A stretch of 64,000 nt of DNA from Clostridiales bacterium (GTDB taxonomy: Bacteria > Bacillota > Clostridia > Oscillospirales > Oscillospiraceae): contig JALFRA010000021.1 in the NCBI GenBank assembly GCA_022785125.1, forward strand, positions 62,001 through 126,000, written 5' to 3'. This document shows positions 48,842 to 58,959 of this stretch, one piece after another. Position 1 is the stretch's first letter; every line of letters begins with the position of its first letter. The notes under the pieces were generated by a model. It was given only the letters and a program-made list of their open reading frames with translations. It was not told the DNA's origin and did not search any database. The translations under genes were made by a program, and so were the position numbers.

Positions 48842-50302
48842 ATGGAACGGCGTTTGACGGCAGGAGCCGATCTTTTGACAAGGATCATGCTGGGGCTGAC
48901 TCTGGCCCTGCTGCTCGGTGGGATGGTGTTGGGAGTGGGACAGAACAGGGAGTCCTGGAAGGCCCTGATGCTGGCAGCCCTCATCCTGATCGTGTGCTGG
49001 AAGGAGCTGCCGCGGCTGTGCCATTGGCTGGAGCGGTTGGGGGCGGTCAGGATCTGGCTGGTGCTTACCCTGCTCTGTCTGGCGGTCAAGGGGGCCTGGG
49101 TGCTCCTGGTACGGATAACTCCCTCCGGGGATTACGCCACCTTCCGGGGCTATGCCAACGCATTGGCCCAGCAGCCGGTACTGGAGGGCGGGCGTTATAT
49201 GGCCCTCTTCCCTCATATCTTCGGCTATTCCTCCTTCCTCAGCTGGTTCATCCGCCTGTTGGGGCCGGGGGAACTGCTGGCCCAGGTGCTCAATGTGGTC
49301 CTCACCGGTGTCTCCGGCAGCTTCCTTTTCCTGCTGGGGCGGCGGTGGTGGGGATTGCCTGCGGGGATCTCTGGCTATCTGCTGTGGATCGCCTGCCCCT
49401 CCCAGACCATTTATAATAGTCTGGTTCTGTCCGAGCCACTCTATACCACTCTGATGCTGGGAGCCCTGGTGCTGCTGACGGCAGGGGAGGGGGGACGGCC
49501 CATCCTGCGGGGGGCGGCAACAGGGCTGGTGCTGCGGTGGTTCAATGGAGTGCGTCCCATTGCGGCGGTGGTGATCATCGCTCTGCTGATCTGGCGCCTG
49601 GTGCTGAAGCCGGAGGAATGGCTGCTGGGAGAATCCCGGCGGTACTGGCTGGGGTTGCTGGCCACCCTGCTGGCGGTCTATGCCATTACCGGCCCGCTGT
49701 GGCAGGCCCATTTGACCCGCCGTATTGGGGAGGAGCCCTCCACCACGCCGGGCTACAGTGTGCTGGTGGGCTTCAACCAAAACTCCGGCGGGGCCTGGAA
49801 CTGGGAGGACAGCAATCTGCTCTTTTCTCTCAGCGATGCGCCGGGGACCACCGCCCAGCAGGCTCAGGAGGGGGCGCTGAAGGCGGCCAAAGACCGTATC
49901 ACCTCCGGAGAGGTAGAACTGCTGCCCCTGATGGGAGACAAGCTGCGGGCCTTTCTGGGCTCCGACCATGCCTGCGTGGGCTATGTGGGCAGCGTAGTGC
50001 GCCACACCAAACTGTTTGCCCTGGCCTGCAACGGATTCTATTATGCCATTCTGATGCTGGCAGGGGCTGGATTGGCCCGGCTGTGGCGCAACCGGGAGCG
50101 CTTCGCTCTGGTGCTGCTGCCACTCTATGTGCTGGGACTGACCTGCGCCCAGATGCTGGTGGAGGTGGCGGGTCGGTACCACTATTCCATTCTGCCGGTG
50201 CTTTTGCTGCTGGGACAGGTGGCTCTTTTCCGGCCTGTCCCGGAAAAGACAAAAAAATTTTCAAAAAAACCGGGAAAGCTCTTGACAGGACATGGGTTTT
50301 AG
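48842..50302 (+). CDS. Polytopic membrane glycosyltransferase-like protein (GT-C / family 39-like)
   Basis: 486 residues with about eleven hydrophobic spans. Residues after the second span read ITPSGDYATFRGYANALAQQ, an acidic first-loop motif as in GT-C (ArnT/PMT-like) enzymes that move sugars from polyprenyl phosphates on the outer face. A long outer loop (about 300-375) follows, and the C-terminus is basic (KTKKFSKKPGK). The substrate is unknown. It is controlled by the XRE operator. The rpsJ promoter begins within its last codons. Confidence 0.7.
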   Translation: MERRLTAGADLLTRIMLGLTLALLLGGMVLGVGQNRESWKALMLAALILIVCWKELPRLCHWLERLGAVRIWLVLTLLCLAVKGAWVLLVRITPSGDYATFRGYANALAQQPVLEGGRYMALFPHIFGYSSFLSWFIRLLGPGELLAQVLNVVLTGVSGSFLFLLGRRWWGLPAGISGYLLWIACPSQTIYNSLVLSEPLYTTLMLGALVLLTAGEGGRPILRGAATGLVLRWFNGVRPIAAVVIIALLIWRLVLKPEEWLLGESRRYWLGLLATLLAVYAITGPLWQAHLTRRIGEEPSTTPGYSVLVGFNQNSGGAWNWEDSNLLFSLSDAPGTTAQQAQEGALKAAKDRITSGEVELLPLMGDKLRAFLGSDHACVGYVGSVVRHTKLFALACNGFYYAILMLAGAGLARLWRNRERFALVLLPLYVLGLTCAQMLVEVAGRYHYSILPVLLLLGQVALFRPVPEKTKKFSKKPGKLLTGHGF

Positions 50303-50310
50303 AGTATCAT
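50282..50310 (+). promoter_or_regulatory. Promoter of the S10 ribosomal operon
   Basis: -35 TTGACA (50282-50287), 17-bp spacer, -10 TATCAT (50305-50310), overlapping the end of the GT-C gene. Confidence 0.8.
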
Positions 50311-50613
50311 AATCAAGCGCCTGTTTGGGGCGCAGTCTGCGATGATGCGGGAGATTGCTCAGCAATGAGGTAACTTCCGCGGAGTATGTCCGAGCTAGAA
50401 TCGGGCGGCTGAGGGATCTGTACACGGCGTATATCGCCATGTATGGGTAAAACCGGCCTGCTTGTGCCGGTTTTCTTCATGTCACGGAGTGATACGCACG
50501 GAAACGTGTACTGAAATCTCTCACCGTACGAAGCGAGGAAAGACACCGCGCTTTTAGCCCCGTGGACCCGGCGAAAGCGCACCACTTCGTATGTTTAAGG
50601 AGGAACAAACACC
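50311..50613 (+). promoter_or_regulatory. Long structured 5' leader of rpsJ with an attenuator-like hairpin
   Basis: About 295 nt of transcribed leader without a convincing gene. AAACCGGC (50450-50457) pairs with GCCGGTTT (50466-50473), followed by TCTTC, a terminator-like shape. Two very short ORFs near 50342 and 50387 have no strong RBS. Ribosomal operons often carry a leader bound by one of their own products; which protein would act here I cannot tell. Confidence 0.5.
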
Positions 50614-50928
50614 ATGGCAGCTCAGAAAGAAATGATCCGCATCCGTCTGAAGGCCTACGATCATCAGCTCATCGACCAGAGCGCTGAGAAGATCGTTGAG
50701 ACCGCCAAGCGCACCGGCGCTTCCGTGTCCGGCCCCATCCCCCTGCCCACCAAGAAGGAAGTCGTCACCATCCTGCGCGCCGTCCATAAGTACAAGGACT
50801 CCCGCGAGCAGTTCGAGCGCCGCACTCACAAGCGCCTGATCGACATCCTCAAGCCCTCTCCCAAGACCGTCGAGGCCCTGATGAGCCTGGAGCTCCCCGC
50901 CGGTGTGGAGATCGAGATCAAGCTGTAA
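50614..50928 (+). CDS. rpsJ: 30S ribosomal protein S10
   Basis: 104 residues, full length ([52 protein letters not shown]). It sits in the 30S head and also serves antitermination as NusE. First gene of the S10 operon; AAGGAGG ahead. Confidence 0.98.
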   Translation: MAAQKEMIRIRLKAYDHQLIDQSAEKIVETAKRTGASVSGPIPLPTKKEVVTILRAVHKYKDSREQFERRTHKRLIDILKPSPKTVEALMSLELPAGVEIEIKL

Positions 50929-51186
50929 GAGACAGCAATCCATTCCTTTGTTTGTACCGCAGTCCGCCGCGTTTTGAGGCGGACGGGTCAAGTTGGCCGA
51001 GCAATAGCCAAGCGTCCGAGCCGTTGTGAGCAGCGGCACAGTGAACCGCACAGACGAAAAAACAGGCGACGCCGAAGGCGGAGCGGCATTTTTCGCGGAG
51101 CGGTGAACAGTGACCGCGTTGCGAACAGGCGAGGCGTGATGAGGGCTAACTCGCCCAACCAATAACCTTATTAAGGAGGAAAAAAC
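50929..51186. other. Structured non-coding gap between rpsJ and rplC
   Basis: 258 bp where these genes are normally close together. It includes stems GTCCGCC/GGCGGAC (about 50961-50985), CGGTGAACAGTGACCG and GGCGAG...CTCGCC. An open frame at 50974-51165 is Arg-rich with no RBS and is not believed. Ends in AAGGAGG for rplC. Confidence 0.65.
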
Positions 51187-51912
51187 ATGGAAAAGGCCAT
51201 TATCGGCAAGAAGGTCGGCATGACGCAGATCTTCGACGAAGCCGGCAAGGTCATCCCGGTCACCGTCATCGAGGCGGGCCCCTGCACCGTGGTGCAGAAG
51301 AAGACCGAGGAGAAGGACGGCTACAACGCTGTTCAGCTGGGCTACGGCGACGTAGCCGACAAGAAGCTCACCAAGCCTGAGCTGGGTCACCTGAAGAAGG
51401 CTGGCGAGGCCCGCAAGCGCACCCTGAAGGAGTTCAAGCTGGCTGACTGCGACGCCCTGAACGTGGGCGACGAGGTCAAGGTCGACGTGTTCGCCGAGGG
51501 CGACCGCGTGGACGTGACCGGCATCAGCAAGGGCCACGGCTACCAGGGCGTTATCAAGCGTCACGGCGCCGCCCGCCTGAAGGAATCCCACGGTACCGGC
51601 CCTGTGCACCGTCACGCCGGCTCCATGGGCTCCAGCACCGATCCCTCCCGTATCTTCAAGGGTAAGATCGGCGCCGGCCAGATGGGTAACGAGCAGGTCA
51701 CTGTTCTGAACCTGGACGTCATCAAGGTTGACTCCGAGCTGGGCATCATCGCTGTCCGCGGCGCCATCCCCGGCCCCAAGGGCGGCATTGTGTACCTGCG
51801 CAACTCCGTGATCAACGTGAAGGAGAAGGGCGCCGCTGCCGGCATCTCCAGCAACCCGCAGAAGGCTTCCGCCCGCGTCAATCCCCAGAAGGCTTCCGCC
51901 CGTAACAAGTAA
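51187..51912 (+). CDS. rplC: 50S ribosomal protein L3
   Basis: 241 residues, longer than the usual ~210. The core is normal ([46 protein letters not shown]). The C-terminal tail carries the unit NPQKASAR twice, the second after a single Val, then NK: a recent short duplication outside the conserved fold. Confidence 0.97.
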   Translation: MEKAIIGKKVGMTQIFDEAGKVIPVTVIEAGPCTVVQKKTEEKDGYNAVQLGYGDVADKKLTKPELGHLKKAGEARKRTLKEFKLADCDALNVGDEVKVDVFAEGDRVDVTGISKGHGYQGVIKRHGAARLKESHGTGPVHRHAGSMGSSTDPSRIFKGKIGAGQMGNEQVTVLNLDVIKVDSELGIIAVRGAIPGPKGGIVYLRNSVINVKEKGAAAGISSNPQKASARVNPQKASARNK

Positions 51913-51929
51913 GAAAGGAGAGAACTCAA

Positions 51930-52550
51930 ATGCCTAAGGCAATTCTTGTGAACATGGCCGGCAATCAGGTCGGCGAAGTGGAGCTCTCCGAAGCTGTGTT
52001 CGGGATCGAGCCCAATCAGACCGTTGTCCACGAGGTGGTCAAGAACCACCTGGCCAACTGCCGTCAGGGCACCCAGTCCGCTCTGACCCGCGCCGAGGTT
52101 TCCGGCGGCGGCATCAAGCCCTGGCGTCAGAAGGGCACCGGCCGTGCCCGTCAGGGTTCCACCCGCGCTCCCCAGTGGACTCACGGCGGTATCGTTTTTG
52201 CTCCCAAGCCCCGCGACTACAGCTACGTGCTGAACAAGAAGGTCAAGCGTCTGGCTCTGAAGTCCGCTCTGTCCGCCAAGGCCGCCTCCGGCGACATTGT
52301 GGTTGTGGACAGCCTGAACATGGACGCCATCAAGACCAAGACCATGCAGGGCTTCCTGAGCACCGTGGGCGCCAAGAAGGCCGTCATCGTGACCCCCGAG
52401 GTCAACGAGACCGTCATCAAGTCCGCCCGCAACATCCCCGGCGTGGTGACCACCACCGCCAAGATCCTCAGCGTGTACGACATCGTGAACGCTGGCAAGT
52501 TTATCGTAGATAAGGCCGCTCTGGCCGTCATCGAGGAGGTGTTTGCGTAA
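51930..52550 (+). CDS. rplD: 50S ribosomal protein L4
   Basis: 206 residues. [28 protein letters not shown] is the long internal loop that lines the exit tunnel. L4 is an autogenous regulator of the S10 operon in some bacteria. Stop overlaps rplW (TAATG). Confidence 0.98.
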   Translation: MPKAILVNMAGNQVGEVELSEAVFGIEPNQTVVHEVVKNHLANCRQGTQSALTRAEVSGGGIKPWRQKGTGRARQGSTRAPQWTHGGIVFAPKPRDYSYVLNKKVKRLALKSALSAKAASGDIVVVDSLNMDAIKTKTMQGFLSTVGAKKAVIVTPEVNETVIKSARNIPGVVTTTAKILSVYDIVNAGKFIVDKAALAVIEEVFA

Positions 52551-52849
52551 TGGCTACCACCGCTTATGATATCATCAAGCGCCCCATCATCACCGAGCAG
52601 TCCATGGCCGAGACCGAGGCCAAGAAGTATACCTTCGAGGTGGCCAAGAGCGCGAACAAGATCGAGATCGCCAAGGCCGTCGAGGAGATCTTCGGCGTGA
52701 AGGTCGCCAAGGTCAACACCCTGAATATGCAGGGCAAGGCCAAGCGCACCGGCCGTTTCCCCGCTGGCCGCCGCGCCAACTGGAAGAAGGCTATGGTTAC
52801 CCTGACCGAGGACTCCAAGACCATCGAGTTCTTCGAGGGCATGGTGTAA
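52550..52849 (+). CDS. rplW: 50S ribosomal protein L23
   Basis: 99 residues, complete ([39 protein letters not shown]). It lies at the tunnel exit and docks SRP and trigger factor. One-base overlap with rplD. Confidence 0.98.
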   Translation: MATTAYDIIKRPIITEQSMAETEAKKYTFEVAKSANKIEIAKAVEEIFGVKVAKVNTLNMQGKAKRTGRFPAGRRANWKKAMVTLTEDSKTIEFFEGMV

Positions 52850-52864
52850 GGAGGATAAGGAACA

Positions 52865-53698
52865 ATGGCTATCAAAACTTATAAGCCCACTACGCCCTCC
52901 CGTCGCCACATGACCGTGAGCGCCTTCGAGGGCATCGACAAGAAGGCCAAGCCCGAGCGCAGCCTGCTGGAGAACCTGAAGAAGAATGCCGGCCGCAACA
53001 GCTACGGCCGCATCACCGTCCGCCATCGCGGCGGCGGCAACAAGAAGAAGTACCGCATCATCGACTTCAAGCGCGACAAGGAAGGTACCGCTACTGTGAT
53101 CAACCTGCAGTACGATCCCAACCGTTCCGCCAACATCGCCCTCATCCAGTATGAGGATGGCGAGAAGCGCTATATCCTGGCTCCTGTGGGCCTGAAGTCC
53201 GGCCACATCATCATGACCGGCCCCGACGCCGACATCCTGCCCGGCAACTGTCTGCCCATCGCCAACATCCCCGTGGGTGAAATGATCCACTGCGTGGAGC
53301 TGTACCCCGGCAAGGGCGCTCAGCTGGTCCGCGCCGCCGGCGAGGCCGCTCAGCTGATGGCCAAGGAGAACGGCATGGCTCAGGTCCGCCTGCCCTCCGG
53401 CGAGGTGCGTTATATCCGCGAAAACTGCAAGGCCACCATCGGCCAGGTCGGTAACACCGACTGGGCCAACATCCAGATCGGTAAGGCCGGCCGTAAGCGT
53501 CATATGGGTTGGCGGCCCACCGTGCGTGGTTCCGTCATGAACCCCAATGACCACCCCCACGGCGGCGGCGAGGGCAAGAGCCCCGTCGGTCGTCCCGGCC
53601 CTGTTACCCCCTGGGGCAAGCCTGCTATGGGTTACAAGACCCGCAAGCTGAAGAACCGCACCGAGAAGTTCATCGTCAAGCACCGCAACGCGAAGTAA
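52865..53698 (+). CDS. rplB: 50S ribosomal protein L2
   Basis: 277 residues, complete. [22 protein letters not shown] and the C-terminal [20 protein letters not shown] with the conserved His near the peptidyl transferase centre. Confidence 0.98.
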   Translation: MAIKTYKPTTPSRRHMTVSAFEGIDKKAKPERSLLENLKKNAGRNSYGRITVRHRGGGNKKKYRIIDFKRDKEGTATVINLQYDPNRSANIALIQYEDGEKRYILAPVGLKSGHIIMTGPDADILPGNCLPIANIPVGEMIHCVELYPGKGAQLVRAAGEAAQLMAKENGMAQVRLPSGEVRYIRENCKATIGQVGNTDWANIQIGKAGRKRHMGWRPTVRGSVMNPNDHPHGGGEGKSPVGRPGPVTPWGKPAMGYKTRKLKNRTEKFIVKHRNAK

Positions 53699-53713
53699 GG
53701 GAGGCAGTAAAAG

Positions 53714-53986
53714 ATGAGCAGAAGTATCAAGAAAGGCCCCTTTTGCGCCCCCGAGCTGCTGAAGCGGGTCGACGAAATGAATCAGACCGGCGAGAAGAAG
53801 GTCCTGAAGACCTGGAGCCGCGCCTCCACCATCTTCCCCTCCTTCGTCGGACACACCTTTGCCGTGCACGACGGCCGCAAGCACGTTCCCGTCTATGTGA
53901 CCGAGGATATGGTTGGCCACAAGCTGGGCGAGTTCGCCCCCACCCGTACCTTCCGCGGCCACGCCGGCGCCAAGTCTGGTAAGTAA
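53714..53986 (+). CDS. rpsS: 30S ribosomal protein S19
   Basis: 90 residues, complete ([38 protein letters not shown]). It binds S13 in the 30S head. Confidence 0.98.
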   Translation: MSRSIKKGPFCAPELLKRVDEMNQTGEKKVLKTWSRASTIFPSFVGHTFAVHDGRKHVPVYVTEDMVGHKLGEFAPTRTFRGHAGAKSGK

Positions 53987-54000
53987 GGAGGAGAGAGAAC

Positions 54001-54333
54001 ATGGAAGCTAAAGCACATCTGAGATATACCCGTATCTCTCCCCGTAAGGTCCAGATCGTCTGTGACCTGATCCGCGGCAAGAGCGTAGCCCAGGCCACCG
54101 CCATCCTGATGGCCACCCCCAAGGCTGCCTCCGAGCTGCTGCTCAAGCTCCTCAAGAGCGCCGCTGCCAACGCGGAGAACAACCATCAGATGGACCCCGA
54201 GAAGCTGTATGTTTCCCAGGTGTTCGCCTGCCCCGGCCCCATCATCAAGCGGATGCGTCCCCGGGCTCAGGGCCGCGCCTATCGGATCAACAAGCGCACT
54301 TCTCACATCACCATCTGCGTGGCTGAGCGCTAA
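54001..54333 (+). CDS. rplV: 50S ribosomal protein L22
   Basis: 110 residues, complete, with the beta-hairpin region around [20 protein letters not shown] that reaches into the exit tunnel. Confidence 0.98.
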   Translation: MEAKAHLRYTRISPRKVQIVCDLIRGKSVAQATAILMATPKAASELLLKLLKSAAANAENNHQMDPEKLYVSQVFACPGPIIKRMRPRAQGRAYRINKRTSHITICVAER

Positions 54334-54348
54334 GGGAGGAGGAAGAAT

Positions 54349-55209
54349 ATGGGACAGAAAGTGAATCCCCACGGCCTGCGCGTGGGTGTCATTAAGGATT
54401 GGGACTCCCGCTGGTATGCCCGCAACGAGAAGGTGGGCGACCTGCTGGTGGAGGACAAGAAGATCCGGGACTACCTGAAGAAGACCCTGTATTCCGCCGG
54501 TATCCCCAAGATCGAGATCGAGCGCGACAACGCCAAGGTGCGCATCTACCTGCACTGTGCCCGTCCCGGTGTGGTCATCGGTAAGGGCGGCGAGGCCATC
54601 GAGGCCCTGCGCCTGAAGGTGGAGAAGATGATCGGCAAGAGCGTGGCCCTCAACATCGTTGAAGTCAAGAGCCCCGACATGGACGCTCAGCTGGTGGCCG
54701 AGAACATCGCCCAGCAGCTGGAGAAGCGCATCGGCTTCCGCCGCGCCATGAAGAACGCCATGGGCCGCGCCATGCGCATCGGCGCCCGGGGCATCAAGAC
54801 TCAGGTGTCCGGCCGTCTGGGCGGCGCCGAGATCGCCCGCACCGAGCACTATCACGACGGCACCATCCCCCTGCAGACCCTGCGCGCCGACATCGACTAC
54901 GGCTTCGCTGAGGCTGCCACCACCTACGGCCGCATCGGCGTGAAGGTGTGGATCTACAAGGGCGAGGTGCTCACTCAGACCCTGCGTACCACCCCCCGCA
55001 CCCTGGACACCAAGAACTTCAAGGAGCGCTCCGACCGTCCCCGCCGCGATCGCCGCGACGGTGACCGCAAGGGCGGCTTCAACCGCAACGGTGGCTTCAA
55101 CCGCAACGGCGGCAACCGCCAGGGTGGTTTCAATAACAACCGTCCCCAGGGCGGCCGTCCTCAGGGCGGTGCTCGTCCTGCCGCTGCCAAGGAAGGAGGC
55201 GCTCAGTAA
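54349..55209 (+). CDS. rpsC: 30S ribosomal protein S3 with extended Arg/Gly/Asn-rich tail
   Basis: 286 residues, against 210-230 usually. KH domain ([19 protein letters not shown]) and C-terminal S3 domain are normal to about residue 215. After that comes a low-complexity tail with repeats FNRNGG and RPQGG, basic and probably disordered. It resembles RGG-type RNA-binding tails. One-base overlap with rplP. Confidence 0.97.
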   Translation: MGQKVNPHGLRVGVIKDWDSRWYARNEKVGDLLVEDKKIRDYLKKTLYSAGIPKIEIERDNAKVRIYLHCARPGVVIGKGGEAIEALRLKVEKMIGKSVALNIVEVKSPDMDAQLVAENIAQQLEKRIGFRRAMKNAMGRAMRIGARGIKTQVSGRLGGAEIARTEHYHDGTIPLQTLRADIDYGFAEAATTYGRIGVKVWIYKGEVLTQTLRTTPRTLDTKNFKERSDRPRRDRRDGDRKGGFNRNGGFNRNGGNRQGGFNNNRPQGGRPQGGARPAAAKEGGAQ

Positions 55210-55643
55210 TGCTGCTGCCCAAGCGCGTTAAGTATCGCCGCGTGCATCGCGGCCGCCTGAAGGGCAAGGCCCTGAAGGGCAACACCGTGACCTACGGTGA
55301 GTTCGGCCTCCAGGCCACCGAGCCCAGCTGGATCACCAGCAACCAGATCGAGGCCGCCCGTATCGCCATGACCCGTTACACCAAGCGTGGCGGTAAGGTT
55401 TGGATCAAGATCTTCCCCGATAAGCCCATCACTGAGAAGCCCGCTGAGACCCGAATGGGTTCCGGTAAGGGCTCCCCTGAGTACTGGGTGGCCGTGGTTA
55501 AGCCCGGCCGTGTTATGTTCGAGATCGCCGGCGTCTCCGAGGAGGTCGCCCGCGAGGCCCTGCGTCTGGCTTCTCACAAGCTGCCTGTCAAGTGCAAGAT
55601 TGTGACCAAGCAGACCGCCGAGACCGAGAATGGTGGTGAATGA
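55209..55643 (+). CDS. rplP: 50S ribosomal protein L16
   Basis: 144 residues, complete ([55 protein letters not shown]). It helps position tRNA near the A site. Overlaps rpmC by four bases. Confidence 0.98.
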   Translation: MLLPKRVKYRRVHRGRLKGKALKGNTVTYGEFGLQATEPSWITSNQIEAARIAMTRYTKRGGKVWIKIFPDKPITEKPAETRMGSGKGSPEYWVAVVKPGRVMFEIAGVSEEVAREALRLASHKLPVKCKIVTKQTAETENGGE

Positions 55644-55843
55644 AGATGAAGGCTACTGAAATCCGTAAGATGAGCGCCGAGGAGCTGACCAGCAAGCTGG
55701 GCGACCTGAAGAAGGATCTCTTCCAGCTCCGTCTTCAGCACGCTACCAATCAGCTGGAGAACCCGGTGAAGATCGCTGAGGTCAAGCGGGACATCGCCCG
55801 CGTCAAGACCGTTATCCGTGAGCTTGAGCTCGCAGGCCGATAA
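55640..55843 (+). CDS. rpmC: 50S ribosomal protein L29
   Basis: 67 residues, two long helices ([39 protein letters not shown]). Start overlaps the rplP stop. Confidence 0.97.
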   Translation: MKMKATEIRKMSAEELTSKLGDLKKDLFQLRLQHATNQLENPVKIAEVKRDIARVKTVIRELELAGR

Positions 55844-55860
55844 GAAGGAGGAACTAGATC

Positions 55861-56121
55861 ATGGAAAACAGAACTTCTTCCCGCAAGACCAGAGTCGGCC
55901 TGGTGGTTTCCGATAAGATGGACAAGACCGTGGTGGTGGCCATCGCCGACCGTGTGGCCCACCCCCTGTACAAGAAGATCGTCAAGAGCACTTACAAGCT
56001 GAAGGCCCACGACGAGAACAACGAGTGTGGTATCGGCGACCGCGTGCGGGTCATGGAGACCCGGCCCCTGTCCAAGGACAAGCGCTGGCGCGTCGTCGAG
56101 ATCATCGAGAAGGCGAAGTAA
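55861..56121 (+). CDS. rpsQ: 30S ribosomal protein S17
   Basis: 86 residues, OB fold ([40 protein letters not shown]). Preceded by GAAGGAGG. Confidence 0.98.
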   Translation: MENRTSSRKTRVGLVVSDKMDKTVVVAIADRVAHPLYKKIVKSTYKLKAHDENNECGIGDRVRVMETRPLSKDKRWRVVEIIEKAK

Positions 56122-56133
56122 GGAGGTGCCGGT

Positions 56134-56502
56134 ATGATTCAGCAGGAAACTTATCTGAAGGTGGCCGACAACACCGGCGCCAAGGAAATCAAGACCATCC
56201 GCGTGCTGGGCGGCTCCAGCCGCAAGTTTGGCAACATCGGCGACGTGATCGTGGCTTCCGTCCGCAAGGCTCAGCCCGGCGGCACCGTGAAGAAGGGCGA
56301 GGTCGTGAAGGCCGTTATCGTCCGTTCCGCCAAGGGCGTCCGCCGCGCTGACGGCAGCTACGTCCGCTTTGACGAGAACGCCGCCGTCCTCATCAAGGAC
56401 GACAAGAATCCCCGCGGTACCCGTATCTTTGGGCCCGTGGCCCGCGAGCTGCGCGACAAGGATTATATGAAGATCCTGTCCCTGGCTCCCGAAGTGCTGT
56501 AA
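56134..56502 (+). CDS. rplN: 50S ribosomal protein L14
   Basis: 122 residues, complete ([39 protein letters not shown]). It bridges the two subunits. AAGGAGGT ahead. Confidence 0.98.
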   Translation: MIQQETYLKVADNTGAKEIKTIRVLGGSSRKFGNIGDVIVASVRKAQPGGTVKKGEVVKAVIVRSAKGVRRADGSYVRFDENAAVLIKDDKNPRGTRIFGPVARELRDKDYMKILSLAPEVL

Positions 56503-56518
56503 GGGGGTAGGAGAAGAC

Positions 56519-56836
56519 ATGAATAAGATGAGCATTCGCAAGGACGATACCGTCATCGTCCTGTCCGGTAAGGACAAGGGCAAGCAGGGCAAGGTCCTGG
56601 AGGTACAGCCCCGTGAGGGCAAGGTCGTCGTCGAGAAGATCAACGTGGTCTCCCGTCACACCAAGCCCCGCAAGCAGGGCGAGCAGGGCGGCATCATCAA
56701 GAAGGAAGCCCCCATCTACGCCTGCAAGGTGCAGCGCGTCTGCCCCAAGTGCAACAAGCCCACCCGGCCCGCCCACAAGCTGCTGGCCGACGGCAAGAAG
56801 GTCCGCATCTGCAAGAAGTGCGGCGCCGAGATCTGA
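56519..56836 (+). CDS. rplX: 50S ribosomal protein L24 with a C-terminal zinc-ribbon-like pair
   Basis: 105 residues. KOW motif ([20 protein letters not shown]) and [13 protein letters not shown] are normal. The C-terminal part has CPKC (about residues 76-79) and CKKC (about 99-102), a potential zinc ribbon where most L24 proteins have none or only one pair. Confidence 0.96.
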   Translation: MNKMSIRKDDTVIVLSGKDKGKQGKVLEVQPREGKVVVEKINVVSRHTKPRKQGEQGGIIKKEAPIYACKVQRVCPKCNKPTRPAHKLLADGKKVRICKKCGAEI

Positions 56837-56855
56837 GAGAGGAGGAGTATAGACA

Positions 56856-57410
56856 ATGGCTGATAAGAAAATGCCCAACCTGAAGGCGAAGTACCAGGCC
56901 GAGGTCGCTCCTGCTCTGATGCAGAAGTTCGGCTACAAGTCCACCATGCAGATCCCCAAGATCGACAAGATCGTGGTCAACTGCGGCTGCGGCGAGGCCC
57001 GCGACAATGCCAAGGTTCTGGAGGCTGTTGTGGGCGATCTGACCAAGATCACCGGCCAGAAGGCCATCATCACCAAGGCCAAGAAGTCCGTGGCTAACTT
57101 TAAGCTGCGTGAGGGTATGCCCATCGGCGCCAAGGTCACCCTGCGTGCCGACCGTATGTGGGAGTTCCTGGACCGCCTGTTCAACGTGGCCCTGCCCCGC
57201 GTGCGTGACTTCCGGGGTATCAACGGCAACTCCTTTGACGGCCGCGGCAACTACGCCCTGGGCATCAAGGAGCAGCTGATCTTCCCCGAGATCGAGTACG
57301 ATAAGATCGACAAGATCCGCGGCCTGGACGTGGTCATCTGCACCACCGCCAAGACCGACGAAGAGGCCAAAGAGCTGCTGACCCTGATCGGCGCTCCCTT
57401 TGCCCGCTAA
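56856..57410 (+). CDS. rplE: 50S ribosomal protein L5
   Basis: 184 residues, complete ([55 protein letters not shown]). It binds 5S rRNA. Confidence 0.98.
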   Translation: MADKKMPNLKAKYQAEVAPALMQKFGYKSTMQIPKIDKIVVNCGCGEARDNAKVLEAVVGDLTKITGQKAIITKAKKSVANFKLREGMPIGAKVTLRADRMWEFLDRLFNVALPRVRDFRGINGNSFDGRGNYALGIKEQLIFPEIEYDKIDKIRGLDVVICTTAKTDEEAKELLTLIGAPFAR

Positions 57411-57424
57411 AGGAGGAGAACGTA

Positions 57425-57610
57425 ATGGCTAAAAAGTCTATGATCCTGAAGCAGCAGGCGGAGCCCAAGTTCTCCACCCGCCGCTACAATCGCTGCAAGA
57501 TCTGCGGCCGTCCCCACGCCTATCTGCGGGACTACGGCATCTGCCGTATCTGCTTCCGCGAGCTGGCCTACAAGGGCCAGATCCCTGGTGTGAAGAAGGC
57601 CTCCTGGTAA
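57425..57610 (+). CDS. rpsN: 30S ribosomal protein S14, zinc-binding type Z
   Basis: 61 residues with CKIC (24-27 region) and CRIC, the four-Cys zinc site of the short S14 form; no zinc-free paralogue is seen here. AAAGGAGG ahead. Confidence 0.98.
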   Translation: MAKKSMILKQQAEPKFSTRRYNRCKICGRPHAYLRDYGICRICFRELAYKGQIPGVKKASW

Positions 57611-57981
57611 TCAGGACAGCCTGAATGACGCAAGCGCCCGCGCCCGGCGTGCGAAAGCACGTCAGGCGCTTGCGTTGCGTACTGAGATTTTTGGATCTGC
57701 ATAGCAGTCCAAAAAATAAAATTCTCCGTTTAGGAGAAAAACCCTGAGATTGTGTCAATCCGACTGTGAAAAATGAATAAGTGACGCCCTCTCCACGGGG
57801 TAGGGTAGGGCATTCCTCCAAAAGTTTGGCGGAACGTCACTTTTTCCTTTTCACAGAAGGGTTTTCACGATATAATAATTCCTTGGCAGACGGTTAAAAG
57901 GTCGGAGCCCCGCGAACTCCGATACCTTACCGCCTTAACGGGTCTTCTCACGGCCCGTAATTCAAAAAGGAGGGTAAACTC
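57611..57981. other. 371-bp structured gap between rpsN and rpsH
   Basis: rpsN and rpsH are normally adjacent. Here lie four stems: an 11-bp ACGCAAGCGCC stem (57628-57638 with 57665-57675) enclosing a CGTGC-GAAA-GCACG hairpin with a GNRA loop (57648-57661); TTCTCC/GGAGAA (57722-57738); a GTGACG/CGTCAC stem (57781-57786, 57835-57840) followed by TTTTT; and TCGGAG/CTCCGA (57902-57922). A TATAAT at 57871-57876 with a weak -35 may restart transcription for rpsH. No gene is visible. Confidence 0.7.
57779..57845 (+). terminator. Possible internal terminator in the spc operon
   Basis: 8-bp closing stem AAGTGACG/CGTCACTT with a large GC-rich internal region, followed by TTTTTCC. Confidence 0.5.
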
Positions 57982-58380
57982 ATGCACATCACAGACCCCA
58001 TTGCGGATATGCTGACCCGCATCCGCAACGCGAACAACGCCAAGCATGACACCGTGGACGTCCCCGCGTCCAACATGAAGAAGTCCATCGCGCAGATCCT
58101 GCTGGATGAGGGCTATATCAAGAACTTCCAGCTGATCGACGACGGCACTCAGGGCGTCATCCGCGTTACTCTGAAGTACAACCCCGGCAAGGAGAAGGTC
58201 ATCACTGGTCTTCGCCGCGTTTCCAAGCCCGGCCTGCGTGTCTATGCCGGTGCTGACGAGCTGCCCCGGGTCCTCCACGGCCTGGGTATTGCCATCGTGT
58301 CCACGTCCAAGGGCGTCATGACTGACAAGGCTGCCCGCGCAGCCCATGTCGGCGGCGAGGTCCTGGCGTTTGTCTGGTAA
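57982..58380 (+). CDS. rpsH: 30S ribosomal protein S8
   Basis: 132 residues, complete ([28 protein letters not shown]-type [33 protein letters not shown]). AAAGGAGG ahead. S8 is the autogenous regulator of spc operons in E. coli. Confidence 0.98.
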   Translation: MHITDPIADMLTRIRNANNAKHDTVDVPASNMKKSIAQILLDEGYIKNFQLIDDGTQGVIRVTLKYNPGKEKVITGLRRVSKPGLRVYAGADELPRVLHGLGIAIVSTSKGVMTDKAARAAHVGGEVLAFVW

Positions 58381-58396
58381 GGAGGGAGAGTAGAAA

Positions 58397-58945
58397 ATGT
58401 CTCGTATCGGAAGAATGCCGATCTCCATCCCCGCCGGTGTGGACGTGAAGATCGAAGCCGGTAACCTGGTTACCGTGAAGGGTCCCAAGGGCACCCTGAC
58501 CCAGCAGCTGCACCCCAACATGAACATTGCCCAGGAGGGCGATGTGATCCATGTCACCCGCCCCAATGACGAGAAGGAGAACCGCAGCCTCCACGGCCTG
58601 ACCCGCACCCTGCTGCACAACATGGTGGTGGGCGTGACCGAGGGCTACAAGAAGGAGCTGGACGTCAACGGCGTCGGCTACCGTGTGGCCAAGGAAGGCA
58701 ACAAGCTGGTCATGAACCTGGGCTTCTCTCATCAGGTGATCGTCGAGGAGATCGACGGCATCACCATCGAGGTCCCCAGCGCCAACAAGATCGTCATCAG
58801 CGGCGTCGACAAGCAGAAGGTCGGCCAGTTCGCCGCCGAAGTGCGCGAGAAGCGTCCCCCCGAGCCTTATAAGGGCAAGGGCATCAAATACACCGACGAG
58901 GTCATCCGCCGCAAGGAAGGCAAGACCGGCGTCAAGAAGAAATAA
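58397..58945 (+). CDS. rplF: 50S ribosomal protein L6
   Basis: 182 residues, complete; two homologous domains ([38 protein letters not shown]). Confidence 0.98.
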   Translation: MSRIGRMPISIPAGVDVKIEAGNLVTVKGPKGTLTQQLHPNMNIAQEGDVIHVTRPNDEKENRSLHGLTRTLLHNMVVGVTEGYKKELDVNGVGYRVAKEGNKLVMNLGFSHQVIVEEIDGITIEVPSANKIVISGVDKQKVGQFAAEVREKRPPEPYKGKGIKYTDEVIRRKEGKTGVKKK

Positions 58946-58959
58946 GGAGGTGTGCCACT

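Noticed and set aside
48722-50182. Long minus-strand extension upstream of the XRE gene
   Set aside because: It is antisense to the GT-C gene and Gln/Pro/His-rich; the XRE ATG at 48721 has its own AGGAGG.
50974-51165. Arg-rich 63-residue ORF between rpsJ and rplC
   Set aside because: No RBS, unusual composition, and it runs through predicted stems; better read as non-coding.
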